Numbered from the stretch's first letter, positions 17,496 to 27,840 are shown. The stretch: 64,000 nucleotides of DNA from Algoriphagus aestuarii (GCA_017051695.1 JAFIDK010000001.1:62001-126000); one strand, 5' to 3'. Numbers and translations are program-made. Notes: generated by a model from the letters alone, not told the origin.

Positions 17496-18374
17496 ATGAT
17501 CGAATTACCAGTTATTTCCGAAGAGGCAACTCGTAGAAAAAAACCTGATTGGCTGAGAGTAAAGCTTCCTATTGGGAAAGAATATGCCAAAGTCCGAAAA
17601 TTGGTGGACGAGCATAAGCTTCATACCATTTGTGAAAGCGGAAACTGTCCGAACATGGGTGAGTGCTGGGGAGCAGGCACTGCGACGTTCATGATCCTAG
17701 GAAACGTTTGTACTCGGTCTTGTTCTTTCTGCGCTGTTGCTACAGGAAGACCTCCAGAGTACGATACTGACGAACCAAGAAGAGTAGCTGAAGCTATTAA
17801 GCTAATGGGAGTAAAACATGCTGTTATTACTTCGGTAAATCGAGATGAGCTGAAAGATAAAGGAGCAGAGATCTGGTATCAAACAGTTGTACAAACAAAA
17901 GATCTTTCTCCAAGCACCACTATTGAAACATTAATCCCAGATGTAAAGTCAAATTGGGATGCCCTATACAGAATGATCGATGGAGGTCAAGAAGTGGTTT
18001 CACATAATATGGAAACTGTAGGGAGTTTATACAGAAGAGTAAGACCACAGGCGAAATATGATCGCTCTTTAGAGCAAATCAAGCTTACTAAAGAATATGG
18101 CAAAAGAACTAAAACCGGGATTATGCTGGGATTAGGAGAAACCAAAGAAGAGGTATTTAAAGCGATGGATGATCTTGCGGCTAATGGATGTGATATTTTG
18201 ACACTTGGCCAATACCTGCAGCCAACAAAAATGCACATTGAAGTAGCTGAGTTTATCCATCCGGATATGTTTGCAATGTATCGAGAAGAGGGGTTAAAGA
18301 GAGGATTGAAATATGTAGAGTCCGGTCCTTTAGTTCGATCTTCTTACCATGCAGAAAGACATGTCAACGTATAA
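17496..18374 (+). CDS. lipA: Lipoyl synthase
   Basis: This 292-residue radical SAM enzyme inserts two sulfurs into protein-bound octanoyl groups to form lipoate. Both iron-sulfur clusters are visible: the auxiliary cluster [12 protein letters not shown] (CX4CX5C, about residues 46-57) and the radical SAM cluster CTRSCSFC (CX3CX2C, about 72-79). The C-terminal serine ligand lies in VRSSYHAE. Lipoate is needed by GcvH and the 2-oxoacid dehydrogenases, and gcvP lies 0.45 kb downstream on the other strand. The gene is monocistronic, with a promoter and a strong terminator. Confidence 0.98.
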   Translation: MIELPVISEEATRRKKPDWLRVKLPIGKEYAKVRKLVDEHKLHTICESGNCPNMGECWGAGTATFMILGNVCTRSCSFCAVATGRPPEYDTDEPRRVAEAIKLMGVKHAVITSVNRDELKDKGAEIWYQTVVQTKDLSPSTTIETLIPDVKSNWDALYRMIDGGQEVVSHNMETVGSLYRRVRPQAKYDRSLEQIKLTKEYGKRTKTGIMLGLGETKEEVFKAMDDLAANGCDILTLGQYLQPTKMHIEVAEFIHPDMFAMYREEGLKRGLKYVESGPLVRSSYHAERHVNV

Positions 18375-18396
18375 TTAAAATTTGAACGAAATAATT

Positions 18397-18428
18397 AAAG
18401 CACATTTTTCAATGTGCTTTTTTTTTGC
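18397..18428 (+). terminator. Terminator after lipA
   Basis: AAAGCACATT (18397-18406) pairs perfectly with AATGTGCTTT (18411-18420) around a 4-base loop, followed by a run of T. Confidence 0.93.
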
Positions 18429-18462
18429 CTATATTTTGAAAACTAAACCCTAATTACTTTTT

Positions 18463-18771
18463 ATGCAAGTTATCAAAAAGATCGGAGTCGGGTCAGCAGC
18501 AAAGATTTACGGACTTACCTTGGCACTGATAGGTGCTATTATTGGTATACCTTATGGACTTTTTATGAGTGCCATAATAGGGAATATGGATTCAGGAGTC
18601 CCGTTTGGATCCGCATTCCCGATAATAATTATCGTTGCAATACCGATAGTATACGGCTTACTAGGTTTCATTATGGGCGCCTTGTTTGCCTGGGTATATA
18701 ATATTGTGGCAAAGAAAACCGGTGGTTTGGAGATTGAGCTCAGTGAACCTAATAATTTACCTGCCGATTAA
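18463..18771 (+). CDS. Small membrane protein, unknown function
   Basis: This 102-residue protein has two long hydrophobic segments (about residues 12-38 and 48-82), both rich in glycine, isoleucine and alanine, and a polar C-terminus (ELSEPNNLPAD). The pattern recalls small glycine-rich membrane proteins common in Bacteroidota, sometimes of DUF3566-like type, but I do not assign a family. It stands alone between the lipA terminator and a bidirectional terminator shared with gcvP. Confidence 0.75.
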   Translation: MQVIKKIGVGSAAKIYGLTLALIGAIIGIPYGLFMSAIIGNMDSGVPFGSAFPIIIIVAIPIVYGLLGFIMGALFAWVYNIVAKKTGGLEIELSEPNNLPAD

Positions 18772-18775
18772 AAAA

Positions 18776-18803
18776 AAGGGCTGCCAATGGCAGCCCTGAT
18801 TTT
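18776..18803. terminator. Bidirectional terminator between 18463 gene and gcvP
   Basis: GGGCTGCC (18778-18785) and GGCAGCCC (18789-18796) form a perfect 8-bp stem with a 3-base loop. T-rich tails are present on the plus side (TGATTTTT), and the A-run upstream serves as the T-run for the minus strand. The flanking genes converge. Confidence 0.9.
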
Positions 18804-18819
18804 TCGAAAATAGGTCAAA

Positions 18820-21708
18820 TTAAACCTCTTCACTAGCATAATCCTCCACTGGAATACAGCTACAAACCAAGTTTCTATCGCCATAAGCAGAATCAATTCT
18901 TCTTACTGAAGGCCAGAATTTATTTTCTTTCACATAAGCTGCAGGGAAGACTGCTTTTTCTCTGGAATATGGCAAATCCCAATCTCCTGTCAATACCATG
19001 TTGGCAGTATGTGGCGCATTTTTCAATACGTTATTCACTTTATCTGCAGCACCTTCTTCGATCTCTCTGATTTCTGTTCTGATAGAAATCAAGGCATCAC
19101 AGAATCTATCTAATTCTGCCTTCGTCTCAGATTCAGTTGGCTCGATCATCAAAGTTCCTGCAACAGGGAAAGAAACAGTTGGTGCATGGAAGCCATAATC
19201 CATCAGTCTTTTGGCGATATCTTCGACTTCTACTCCTACTTCTTTGAAAGCTCTACAATCCACTATCATTTCATGAGCTGCTCTACCTTTAGTTCCTGTA
19301 TAAAGGATCGGATAATGCCCACTCAATTTTTCCTTGATGTAGTTTGCATTGAGGATCGCCATTTTAGTCGCATTTGTCAGTCCCTCTCCTCCCATCATTG
19401 CGATGTAAGCATATGAGATAGGAAGAATACTTGCACTTCCATAAGGTGCTGCAGAAATAGAAGAAACGGCATCTTTGCCTCCTGTTTTTACCAAAGGATT
19501 ACCTGGTAAGAAAGGAACTAAGTGACTTGCTACACAAATCGGTCCCATACCTGGTCCACCTCCACCGTGAGGGATACAAAATGTCTTATGAAGATTCAAG
19601 TGACAAACATCAGCACCGATATTTCCTGGACTTGTCAATCCTACCTGTGCGTTCATGTTGGCTCCATCCATGTATACTTGGCCTCCATGCTTATGGATCG
19701 TAGCACAGATCTCTCTGATTGCTTCCTCAAACACACCATGAGTGGATGGATAAGTCACCATCAAGCAAGCAAGGTCATTAGAATGAGCCTCTGCTTTGGC
19801 TTTTAGATCCTCCAGATCAATATTCCCTTTTTCATCACATTTTACCAATACCACTTTCATACCAGCCATTACAGCGGATGCAGGATTGGTTCCATGGGCA
19901 GATGTGGGGATCAACGCGATATTTCTATGGCCTTCATTTCTATTTAAATGATACGCCCTGATAACCATTAATCCGGCAAATTCTCCTTGAGCACCTGAGT
20001 TTGGCTGTAGTGAAGTTCCGGCAAAACCAGTGATTTCAGACAGCCACCTTTCCAGATTTGCAAATAATTCCTGGTATCCAGAAGTCTGATCCATTGGTGT
20101 GAATGGGTGCATTTGTCCAAATTCCGGCCAGGTCACAGGTATCATTTCCGCAGTAGCATTCAGTTTCATGGTACAAGAGCCTAATGAAATCATCGAATGA
20201 ACCAAAGAAAGATCCTTGTTTTCCAATCGCTTGATGTATCGAAGCATTTCATGCTCAGAATGATAGCTATTGAAAACCGGATGAGATAAATACTCAGACT
20301 TTCTAAGTAATGCGTCCGAAATAGAAACCTCTAAAGAATCAGCAATAATCCTCAAAGAGATCGAGTCTTTTCCTGCGGCCTTTGCAAATACATTTACAAT
20401 AGCCTGAGCATCCTGAAGGGACTTAGTTTCATCAAAAGCTATAAAGACAAGATCTTCCGCATATCTGAAGTTCATACCTGCTCCTACCGCCATAGCAGAG
20501 AAATGAGCTTGGTCATGAGAACTCAATTTAATTTTAATGGTATCAAAAAACTCACCTCCACTTACCGCAAAGCCCAATTCTTTTAACCCTTCAGCAGTCA
20601 ATTTGGCTAATCCATGCGTTCTCAATGCAATATTTTTCAAACCTTTTGGTCCGTGGTACACCGCATAAAAACTTGACATCACCGCTAACAACACCTGTGC
20701 TGTACAGATGTTAGAAGTGGCTTTTTCTCTTTTGATATGTTGCTCCCTAGTCTGAAGAGCCATTCTATAGGCTTTGTTTCCTTCTCTATCAACAGAAACC
20801 CCGATAATTCTACCAGGAATCTGTCTTTTGAATTCTTCTTTGGTAGCAAAAAACGCGGAATGTGGTCCACCATAGCCCATAGGAACACCAAACCTTTGGG
20901 CAGTTCCCACCACAACATCAGCTCCCATTTCCCCTGGAGGGGTTAAAAGTGTCAAAGCCAATAAATCAGCAGCAAACGCAGTATGTACTTTATTGTCTTT
21001 AGCGGCAGCGACTATCGCAGAATAATCTCTTACCAATCCGTCAGAGTCAGGGTATTGGAAAAGAATTCCGAATAATTCTGGATCTGTGACGTCAAGATCA
21101 TCAACAGAACCGTAAACCACTTGGATCCCTATAGGTTCGGCTCTAGTCTCAAGCACTGCCTTGGTTTGAGGAAATACTTTTTCATCCACAAAAAACTTAG
21201 TAGCAGTTTTCTTTTCTCTTGCTTTTACGGCAAAAAGCATCCCCATCGCCTCAGCAGCCGCTGTTCCTTCATCAAGAAGGGAAGCATTTGCCAACTCCAT
21301 TCCGGTCAGTTCCATCACTACTGTCTGGAAATTGATCAACGCCTCTAATCTTCCTTGAGCAATTTCTGCCTGATAAGGAGTATAAGCAGTATACCATCCT
21401 GGGTTCTCCAACACATTTCTCAAGATCACTCCTGGCACAAACGTGTCATAATATCCTAAACCGATAAATGATTTTAAAACTTTGTTTTTGGACGCCAGCT
21501 TTTTGAATTCAACCAAAAAATCTGTTTCCAGTTGTGCTGAAGGCAAATTCAGCGGTTTCTCCAATTGAATGGATTTTGGTACAGTTTGATCGATTAATTC
21601 TTCAAGAGAAGAGGCTCCGATTTTTTCCAGCATTTCGGAAATCTCCGCATTGGTCGGTCCGTTATGTCTGTTTTCGAATTTTACAGCGTTTGAAAGATTG
21701 ATCTTCAT
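18820..21708 (-). CDS. gcvP: Glycine dehydrogenase (decarboxylating), P protein
   Basis: This 962-residue enzyme is the P protein of the glycine cleavage system: it decarboxylates glycine with pyridoxal phosphate and passes the aminomethyl group to lipoyl-GcvH. It is the single-chain form, with the N-terminal half (about 1-440) and C-terminal half (about 450-962) corresponding to the separate GcvPA and GcvPB subunits of some bacteria. The PLP lysine is in [16 protein letters not shown] (about residues 700-715). The conserved N-terminal RHNGP motif is present. Its partners gcvT and gcvH are not in the window. I found no glycine riboswitch upstream. Confidence 0.98.
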   Translation of the reverse strand: MKINLSNAVKFENRHNGPTNAEISEMLEKIGASSLEELIDQTVPKSIQLEKPLNLPSAQLETDFLVEFKKLASKNKVLKSFIGLGYYDTFVPGVILRNVLENPGWYTAYTPYQAEIAQGRLEALINFQTVVMELTGMELANASLLDEGTAAAEAMGMLFAVKAREKKTATKFFVDEKVFPQTKAVLETRAEPIGIQVVYGSVDDLDVTDPELFGILFQYPDSDGLVRDYSAIVAAAKDNKVHTAFAADLLALTLLTPPGEMGADVVVGTAQRFGVPMGYGGPHSAFFATKEEFKRQIPGRIIGVSVDREGNKAYRMALQTREQHIKREKATSNICTAQVLLAVMSSFYAVYHGPKGLKNIALRTHGLAKLTAEGLKELGFAVSGGEFFDTIKIKLSSHDQAHFSAMAVGAGMNFRYAEDLVFIAFDETKSLQDAQAIVNVFAKAAGKDSISLRIIADSLEVSISDALLRKSEYLSHPVFNSYHSEHEMLRYIKRLENKDLSLVHSMISLGSCTMKLNATAEMIPVTWPEFGQMHPFTPMDQTSGYQELFANLERWLSEITGFAGTSLQPNSGAQGEFAGLMVIRAYHLNRNEGHRNIALIPTSAHGTNPASAVMAGMKVVLVKCDEKGNIDLEDLKAKAEAHSNDLACLMVTYPSTHGVFEEAIREICATIHKHGGQVYMDGANMNAQVGLTSPGNIGADVCHLNLHKTFCIPHGGGGPGMGPICVASHLVPFLPGNPLVKTGGKDAVSSISAAPYGSASILPISYAYIAMMGGEGLTNATKMAILNANYIKEKLSGHYPILYTGTKGRAAHEMIVDCRAFKEVGVEVEDIAKRLMDYGFHAPTVSFPVAGTLMIEPTESETKAELDRFCDALISIRTEIREIEEGAADKVNNVLKNAPHTANMVLTGDWDLPYSREKAVFPAAYVKENKFWPSVRRIDSAYGDRNLVCSCIPVEDYASEEV

Positions 21709-21766
21709 AGAGAACGTAGGGAAGAATGAATATTTGGGTTAAAACATGCCCTTGTTTTTCAAAGTG

Positions 21767-21774
21767 CAAAGGTA
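21767..21774 (-). promoter_or_regulatory. Probable -7 element of gcvP
   Basis: On the minus strand this reads TACCTTTG, an exact TAnnTTTG match about 58 bases upstream of the gcvP ATG. No good TTG lies 18-20 bases further upstream, so the -33 element is weak. Confidence 0.5.
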
Positions 21775-21987
21775 CAATTTATTGAGCGATAAAGCTTTTT
21801 AGATTTTCAATATTTTAACAAGCTTTTAACTCTTATTGATAGACGGTTGTTTGTAGCCTTAAAAAATTATCTAGTTTTGGAGCGAAAAATACCAATCTGG
21901 GAATCTAGGCTTAGTTATCAATCCAAAATTGATCTTCCAAACCTTCTTTTCTCAGTATTGACTAAATAAAACCTAACTATAATCAAG

Positions 21988-23484
21988 ATGAATAAAAGCT
22001 TGTTTTTGACTGGTGCTTTGGCTCTCGGGCTTTCGCTCCCTTCATTGGCTCAGACACCTGTCCAGGTGAAATACGCCAATACCATTACTGCAGAAGATTT
22101 GACCAAAAACCTGACTTATCTCGCTTCTGATGAGATGAAAGGAAGAGATACAGGTTCTGAGGAACAAAAAATGGCTGCAGAATACATCTCAAACTTCTAC
22201 AAAAACCTTGGCTTAACAGGTCCTGTGAATGGAAGCTATTTTCAGAAAGTAGAGTTGGTCAGCACTTCTTTTGACGAAGTCAATCTGAAAATCGGCAAGA
22301 ATAAGCTTGTCAATAATGAAGACTTTGTTTTCGTCGGTGACGGCGATATGAAAAAAGCAGCCAAGTCAGAATTGGTGTTTTTAGGCTTGGTTTCTGACGA
22401 AAATCTTGCAAAAGTAGATGTCAAAGACAAATTGGTTGGAATCTGGGCTGTTGGTGTGAGATCCAATGACCTTTTAACCAAAGTAATGGATGCAGGTGCA
22501 GCTGGTATCGTGATTGTTTCCATGGAAGGTCAAGCTAACTTTGACAGAATTGCCAATAGGTATAAAACTTTGGCTGGAAAAGGTAGAATCGGTTTTGCGA
22601 AAGAAGTAGAGCAGAAGCCAATCTTTATGGTAAGCTCAGATAAAATGGGTGAGTTATTCGACACTCCTGTGGAAGAGCTGAAAGAAGCTGCAAAAGCAAA
22701 TCCTGAGACTATCAAATCCCAAAAAGCGTCTTATCAGATTAAAAAGAAAGTAGAAGAAGTTGAGTCTTCAAACATCCTGGCTTTCCTGGAAGGTACAGAC
22801 AAAAAAGATGAAATCGTCGTGATTTCTTCTCACTATGATCACGTAGGTGTCAGCAGCACTGGAGAAGTTTTCAATGGAGCGGATGATGATGGTTCAGGTA
22901 CTGTTTCCGTAATGGAAATTGCTGAAGCGTTTGCTACCGCTGCAAAAGACGGCAACAAACCAAGAAGATCTATTTTATTCCTGAATGTAACAGGTGAAGA
23001 AAAAGGGCTATTGGGTTCTGAATACTATTCTGAACACCCGATTTTCCCATTGGAAAACACCGTGGTTGACATCAATATTGACATGGTAGGAAGAATCGAT
23101 TACGAATACCAAGATGCAGAAAACAAGGATTTCGTGTATGTGATTGGATCCGAAATGCTTTCTACTGATTTGAAAAAGATCCTGGAATACAACAACATCA
23201 CCTATAGTGATTTGATCCTGGATTATAGATATGACGCAGAGGATGATCCAAATAGATTCTACTATAGATCAGATCATTACAACTTTGCAAAGCATAATAT
23301 CCCTGTTGCTTTTTTCTTTAATGGAGTTCATGATGATTACCACCAAGTGACGGACACTGTGGACAAAATCGAATTCCCGCTGATGGCAAAAAGAGCAAAG
23401 CTGATTTTCCATACTGCATGGGATCTAGCCAACAGAGAAAACCGAATCAGAGTCGACGGTACCAATACCAGAACTGACAGATAA
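21988..23484 (+). CDS. Secreted M28 family zinc peptidase with PA domain
   Basis: This 498-residue exported aminopeptidase starts with a signal peptide (MNKSLFLTGALALGLSLPSLA then Q). A protease-associated-type insert covers about residues 125-235 (AGAAGIVIVSMEG). The M28 core follows with metal ligands in SSHYDHVG (His), NGADDDGSGT (bridging Asp), VTGEEKGLLGSEYY (catalytic Glu pair), DINIDMVGRID (Asp) and DDYHQVTDT (C-terminal His). Substrates are probably peptides in the periplasm or medium. The gene is monocistronic and ends at a strong terminator that also faces the convergent hydrolase gene. Confidence 0.94.
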   Translation: MNKSLFLTGALALGLSLPSLAQTPVQVKYANTITAEDLTKNLTYLASDEMKGRDTGSEEQKMAAEYISNFYKNLGLTGPVNGSYFQKVELVSTSFDEVNLKIGKNKLVNNEDFVFVGDGDMKKAAKSELVFLGLVSDENLAKVDVKDKLVGIWAVGVRSNDLLTKVMDAGAAGIVIVSMEGQANFDRIANRYKTLAGKGRIGFAKEVEQKPIFMVSSDKMGELFDTPVEELKEAAKANPETIKSQKASYQIKKKVEEVESSNILAFLEGTDKKDEIVVISSHYDHVGVSSTGEVFNGADDDGSGTVSVMEIAEAFATAAKDGNKPRRSILFLNVTGEEKGLLGSEYYSEHPIFPLENTVVDINIDMVGRIDYEYQDAENKDFVYVIGSEMLSTDLKKILEYNNITYSDLILDYRYDAEDDPNRFYYRSDHYNFAKHNIPVAFFFNGVHDDYHQVTDTVDKIEFPLMAKRAKLIFHTAWDLANRENRIRVDGTNTRTDR

Positions 23485-23490
23485 AATAAG

Positions 23491-23524
23491 AAAGCCCCGG
23501 AATTAATTTTCGGGGCTTTTTGCT
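23491..23524. terminator. Bidirectional terminator after the M28 peptidase
   Basis: AAAGCCCCG (23491-23499) pairs with CGGGGCTTT (23511-23519), followed by more T on the plus strand. The upstream A-rich bases give a T-rich tail on the minus strand for the convergent gene. Confidence 0.9.
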
Positions 23525-24705
23525 TAAAAAGGAGGAGGAATTTTAAAATCCCCTTCTTTATAATTCTTAAATAAAAAATCCTTTTCTGTTATAATAGAGT
23601 AAGCATTCAACTTCTTTTTTATATCATCTTCTACAAAAGCCTCAATCAATAACTTAAGGACACCAGAACTGATTGTTTTTTGAAACGCATGCCCGTCTTT
23701 AAGTAGCAACAATGTACTATTGGCATAAAACTCGGCCAATGCATCATAAGATTTTGGATAAATTAATTGATCATAGGCGCTTCCAATCAAGGTGACTTTC
23801 CCTTGAAAATCAAGAATTTTATCATAATTGATACCATGCACCAAGAATTCTGATTCAGAATACGCTTCCCAAAGTTGTTTGCTTCTTTCTTTCAGCAAAT
23901 TAAAGGTCAGATTATCGTTAACTCTCCCAAATTGAAAGTCTGACATTGCCAATGAATGCTCAAATAATCTTACTGTTAATGCAAAATCATCCTCTTTCAA
24001 AGAAAAATTTCCAAACCCTCCCAAACAATCCTTAAAAGTCAAAAATTGAATCAAGCTGTATTTAGATTCATTTTCAAATTGTTCTTTTGAAATAGCAAGA
24101 GACTTAAAGTTTGAAAAATAATTAAAGCCAACTATTTGCTCTTCGCTCAATTTGAAATCAGAAATAGGCACATCAGACCTGGGGAAACTCAGATTTTTTT
24201 GAATATCAAAAATTAAGGGATTTAGAAAGATTGCCCTTTCGACTTGGTCAGGAAATAATGAGAGGTAGTATTGCAAGATCGTAGCGGAAGAGGAATAACC
24301 AAATAAGACCACCTTCTTTTCACCAAGAAGTTCTTTTCTAATTATTTCAATATCTCTGGCAATCTGATCTTGATTATACAGATGGTAAGCTAGTTCAAAA
24401 TCAGGAACACCATTTTGATTCACCTCCTTTTTCAGTTCGTCATTTTCTTTCCTTCCTTTTATAAAAAATATATTCATTGATTCAGAAGATGGTATGATTT
24501 GATTCTCATTTTCAAAAATCAGATCAAAGGAATCTTCAATAAGAAAAGACGTTTGTCTCTCCTCTCTAAACCCGTTTAAAAGTTCAACTTCAATAATTAT
24601 ACTTTTGGATCCTTTCAAATGATGGTCGAAAGGAACTGCTATTTCCAGAGACATGGGGTTTTGACACCAAAGCAAGTAGATAGAAAGTAAGGATTGGAAT
24701 ATCAT
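23524..24705 (-). CDS. Alpha/beta hydrolase
   Basis: This 393-residue protein shows the alpha/beta hydrolase layout: a nucleophile elbow GYSSSATIL (about residues 146-154) preceded by a hydrophobic strand KKVVLF, an acid candidate in IGSAYDQLIYP (about 311-321), and the catalytic His in LLKDGHAFQK (about 338). The N-terminus (MIFQSLLSIYLLWCQNP) is hydrophobic and could be a signal or lipoprotein sequence, but it lacks the usual basic residues, so location is unsure. Substrate is unknown; the central cap of about 130 residues is not a family I recognise. By eye it is more A+T-rich than the flanking genes. Confidence 0.75.
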   Translation of the reverse strand: MIFQSLLSIYLLWCQNPMSLEIAVPFDHHLKGSKSIIIEVELLNGFREERQTSFLIEDSFDLIFENENQIIPSSESMNIFFIKGRKENDELKKEVNQNGVPDFELAYHLYNQDQIARDIEIIRKELLGEKKVVLFGYSSSATILQYYLSLFPDQVERAIFLNPLIFDIQKNLSFPRSDVPISDFKLSEEQIVGFNYFSNFKSLAISKEQFENESKYSLIQFLTFKDCLGGFGNFSLKEDDFALTVRLFEHSLAMSDFQFGRVNDNLTFNLLKERSKQLWEAYSESEFLVHGINYDKILDFQGKVTLIGSAYDQLIYPKSYDALAEFYANSTLLLLKDGHAFQKTISSGVLKLLIEAFVEDDIKKKLNAYSIITEKDFLFKNYKEGDFKIPPPF

Positions 24706-24862
24706 CTTGGGGTCTATTCAGCATTCATTCCTCCAAAACTACAATTTGTCCGCAATCCTTAATTTATAAACTATCTATTTAATGATTTTTAAGACTTGAC
24801 TATAGCTTTTTAGGCAATAACCAGAATGAGTTTATGTATCCAACAGTTAATAGCTGGAACAA

Positions 24863-24889
24863 AAAAAGCCCCAATTCGGGGCTTTTTGC
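24863..24889 (-). terminator. Terminator after the DEAD-box helicase
   Basis: AAAAAGCCCC (24863-24872) and GGGGCTTTTT form a stem around an AATTC loop. On the minus strand the hairpin follows directly on the helicase stop codon and has a T-run. Confidence 0.9.
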
Positions 24890-24891
24890 TT

Positions 24892-26265
24892 TTATCGACC
24901 TTTGTTCTTTTGATTCTTCGTTTTAAGTTGGTTTCTGTTCTTTTTAGCTTTTGAGTTTTTATTACCTCTTTTCTTTTCCTCTTTCGCTTTTTCAGTAAAA
25001 GGATTGGCCTTCTTTCGTTCTTTTTTCTCATGAAATGCCCCTTTATAATCAGGATCATCCCGTTGCTTTAATCGATCCAACTCACGTGCATAGGCCTGTT
25101 TTTCCTCAAACGGAGTTGCAGGAATATCCACCCCTTCAGGAATCTGCAGCTCATCCACTTTCATTCTGATAATTTCTTCAATTCTCTCAAAATGGTATTC
25201 CTCTGCAGGGTTCACAAAAGTGATCGCCTTCCCCTCTTGTTCGGCACGTCCAGTTCTCCCGATTCTATGCACATAATCTTCATAAATCAGCGGCACATCA
25301 AAATTGATTACATGGGAAACCATGCTGACATCCAATCCTCTGGAAGCTACATCAGTGGCTACCAATACTCGGACTTCTCCACTTTTGAAATCCTCCATGG
25401 AGTTGATTCTCGTGTTTTGTCCCTTATTCGCGTGGATCACCCGTATCTCGCCAAAATGCCTTCTATCCAGAAAATGAAATACCTCTTCGGCATTTTTTCT
25501 GGAGCGGGTAAAAATTATTGCTCGGTTCACCGTCTCCTCTTCCAACAGCTTTGCCAACAAGTTGATCTTTGTTTTGATGTTAGGAACTAAAAATTTCACT
25601 TGTCCAATGGTCTCAGCCGTGGTCGCCTGAGGAGTGACCTCTACCCTTTCTGGAAACTCTAAAAATTCATGGGCAAGCTTTTCTATTCTACCTCCAAAAG
25701 TCGCTGAGAACAACAAATTTTGTCTTTTGACTGGAATCACCTCAAGTATAGAACGGATCTGAGGCATAAAACCCATATCCATCATCTTATCCGCCTCATC
25801 CAAAACCATTGTTTTCAGGTCTTTTGTGTAAAGCTCATTCTTTCTGTAAATCTCCAAAAATCTGCCAGGGGTAGAAATGATGATATCCACACCTGCTTTG
25901 ATCGTCTCGATCTGGGTTTTAGGCCCTAAGCCCCCATAGAGGCAAACAAGTCGAAGATCGGTATAGGCAGCCAATTGTCGGACTACTTCCTCAATTTGCA
26001 TCACTAACTCCCGTGTTGGTGCCAAAATCAAAGCTCTTGGATGCATTCCCTGAGCATATTTCACTTTCATGAGAATCGGTAACACATAGGCCGCTGTCTT
26101 TCCGGTTCCTGTCTGGGCAATTCCCAACACATCGTGACCAGCTTGGGCAAGAGGAATTGCCTTTTCCTGGATAGGAGTAGGATGAGTATATCCAGCCTCA
26201 GTGATCGCATCCAATAATTGGCGATTTAACTTAAAAGCTTCAAAACCTAAGGCCTCATTGCTCAT
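24892..26265 (-). CDS. DEAD-box ATP-dependent RNA helicase (RhlE type)
   Basis: This 457-residue RNA helicase has all core motifs: Q motif (GYTHPTPIQEKAIP), motif I AQTGTGKT, motif Ia PTRELVMQI, motif II DEAD in VLDEADKMMDMGF, motif III SAT, motif V VATDVASRGLDV and motif VI HRIGRTGRA. The last roughly 60 residues are highly basic and lysine-rich, a typical RNA-binding tail of the RhlE branch. Such enzymes act in ribosome assembly and mRNA turnover, often in the cold. The divergent pyrC gene starts close by (start codons about 30-50 bases apart). Confidence 0.95.
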   Translation of the reverse strand: MSNEALGFEAFKLNRQLLDAITEAGYTHPTPIQEKAIPLAQAGHDVLGIAQTGTGKTAAYVLPILMKVKYAQGMHPRALILAPTRELVMQIEEVVRQLAAYTDLRLVCLYGGLGPKTQIETIKAGVDIIISTPGRFLEIYRKNELYTKDLKTMVLDEADKMMDMGFMPQIRSILEVIPVKRQNLLFSATFGGRIEKLAHEFLEFPERVEVTPQATTAETIGQVKFLVPNIKTKINLLAKLLEEETVNRAIIFTRSRKNAEEVFHFLDRRHFGEIRVIHANKGQNTRINSMEDFKSGEVRVLVATDVASRGLDVSMVSHVINFDVPLIYEDYVHRIGRTGRAEQEGKAITFVNPAEEYHFERIEEIIRMKVDELQIPEGVDIPATPFEEKQAYARELDRLKQRDDPDYKGAFHEKKERKKANPFTEKAKEEKKRGNKNSKAKKNRNQLKTKNQKNKGR

Positions 26266-26313
26266 GATTCGTTAATTTTAGGGTGTAATTTGAAAATGAA
26301 TCTGAAAGAATCG

Positions 26314-27657
26314 ATGAAAAGTATACTGATCACCAGCGCAAATATAGTCAATGAAGGCCGGATAAGCCTTGGAGATATTTTGGTTAAAGATGGAAGAATC
26401 GCAAAAATAGGTTCAGACCTGAGTTCTGAGACTGCTGACATCACCATAGATGCCACGGGAAAATACTTACTTCCAGGCTTAATTGATGACCAGGTACATT
26501 TCAGAGAACCTGGGCTGACTCACAAAGCTGAAATTTACACAGAAGCAAAAGCCGGTGTAGCAGGCGGCACAACCAGTTATATGGAAATGCCAAATACGGT
26601 TCCACAATCCGTGACAGTTGAATTGCTGGAGGAAAAATATAAAAGAGCCTCTGAAGTATCTCTGGCCAATTACTCCTTTTTTATGGGAGCAACGAATAAC
26701 AACCTAGACGAGATTCTTAAAATCGATTTCAATCAAGTCTGCGGACTAAAAATTTTCCAAGGGTCCTCTACTGGAAACATGGTGGTCGACAATATCGAAT
26801 CCTTGGAAGGCATTTTCAAAGAATGTAAAGCCTTAATTGCCATTCACAGTGAAAACGATGACATCATCAAAGCCAACTTGGATTCTTTCAAAGGAATCTA
26901 CGGAGATGATATTCCAGTAAAGTTTCACCCTAAAATCAGATCTGAAGAAGCCTGCTATGATGCGTCAAGCAGAGCAGTAGCTATGGCTAAAAAACACGGC
27001 ACTAAGCTTCATATCCTACATATCAGTACTGCGAAAGAGCTGGAGTTATTCGACAACTCAATTCCTTTAGCCGAAAAAAGAATCACTTCCGAAGCTTGCA
27101 TTCATCACATGTGGTTTTCTGAAGGAGATTATGAAACCAAAGGCAACTTGATCAAATGGAATCCGGCGGTTAAAACCTCGCATGACAGAGAGGAGATTTT
27201 CAAAGCAGTATTGGATGACAGAATTGATGTCATCGCGACTGACCATGCACCACACACGCTAGAGGAAAAATCTCAGGTCTATACAAAAGCACCTTCCGGA
27301 GGGCCATTGAATCAACATAGCCTGGTAGCCATGCTGGACTTTTACCATCAGGGAAAAATCAGCTTGGAAAAGATCGTTCAGAAAATGTGTCATAATGTGG
27401 CCATTCTTTTTGAGATCCAAGACAGAGGCTATATCAGAGAAGGATATTTTGCAGACTTGGTGTTGGTAGATCTTCATTCTCCATGGACTGTAGAAAAAAA
27501 TAATATTCTGTCAAAGTGCGGCTGGTCTCCATTCGAAGGCCATACTTTCCAGTCAAAAGTAACGCATACGATCGTATCCGGACATTTGGCGTACGAAGAC
27601 GGGAAATTCAATGAAGAGAAAAAAGGAGAAAGAATAAGTTTTTTAAGAAATTATTAA
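26314..27657 (+). CDS. pyrC: Dihydroorotase
   Basis: This amidohydrolase closes N-carbamoyl-aspartate to dihydroorotate in de novo pyrimidine synthesis. The metal-binding DDQVHFREPGLTHK motif follows the GLID strand near residue 60, and the late motif ATDHAPHTLEEK holds the catalytic Asp. I prefer the ATG at 26314 (MKSILITSANIVNEG, 447 residues), since the family begins with this strand. An ATG at 26296 and a TTG at 26290 are also in frame and would add 6 to 8 residues. It is divergent from the helicase gene, and tRNA-His follows 76 bases after the stop. Confidence 0.94.
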   Translation: MKSILITSANIVNEGRISLGDILVKDGRIAKIGSDLSSETADITIDATGKYLLPGLIDDQVHFREPGLTHKAEIYTEAKAGVAGGTTSYMEMPNTVPQSVTVELLEEKYKRASEVSLANYSFFMGATNNNLDEILKIDFNQVCGLKIFQGSSTGNMVVDNIESLEGIFKECKALIAIHSENDDIIKANLDSFKGIYGDDIPVKFHPKIRSEEACYDASSRAVAMAKKHGTKLHILHISTAKELELFDNSIPLAEKRITSEACIHHMWFSEGDYETKGNLIKWNPAVKTSHDREEIFKAVLDDRIDVIATDHAPHTLEEKSQVYTKAPSGGPLNQHSLVAMLDFYHQGKISLEKIVQKMCHNVAILFEIQDRGYIREGYFADLVLVDLHSPWTVEKNNILSKCGWSPFEGHTFQSKVTHTIVSGHLAYEDGKFNEEKKGERISFLRNY

Positions 27658-27665
27658 GCCTGACC

Positions 27666-27696
27666 TTGCACTGGATCACCTTAATAATTACTTTTG
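27666..27696 (+). promoter_or_regulatory. Promoter for tRNA-His
   Basis: TTG at 27666-27668 and TACTTTTG at 27689-27696, spaced by 20 bases, match the Bacteroidota consensus. The tRNA begins 37 bases after the -7 element. Confidence 0.7.
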
Positions 27697-27733
27697 CAGA
27701 CCGTTTGGGAGATCAAACTTCCAAATGAAAAAT

Positions 27734-27811
27734 GGTGATTGTAGCTCAGCTGGTTAGAGCGCTGGTTTGTGGCACCAGAGGTCGCCGGTTCGAACCCGGT
27801 CTTTCACCCCA
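27734..27811 (+). tRNA. tRNA-His (anticodon GTG)
   Basis: The cloverleaf is clear: D arm gctc/gagc, anticodon stem CTGGT/ACCAG with loop TTGTGGC, T arm GCCGG-TTCGAAC-CCGGT. The extra 5' G (G-1, 27734) opposite C73 (27808) is the identity mark of tRNA-His. The next three bases read CCA, so the 3' end may be encoded (27809-27811). In the acceptor stem two inner pairs are T-T mismatches (27739 and 27740 opposite the second and third bases of CTTTCAC), which is unusual. The other five pairs and the G-1:C73 pair are sound. Confidence 0.95.
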
Positions 27812-27840
27812 AAAACCCCTCATAACGAGGGGTTTTCTTG
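27812..27840 (+). terminator. Terminator after tRNA-His
   Basis: AACCCCT and AGGGGTT pair around a short CATAACG loop and are followed by TTCTTGTTT. It begins directly at the tRNA 3' end. Confidence 0.8.

Noticed and set aside
21709-21987. Glycine riboswitch before gcvP
   Set aside because: The 279 bases upstream are A+T-rich and contain a -7 element, but show none of the paired aptamer structure of a glycine riboswitch.
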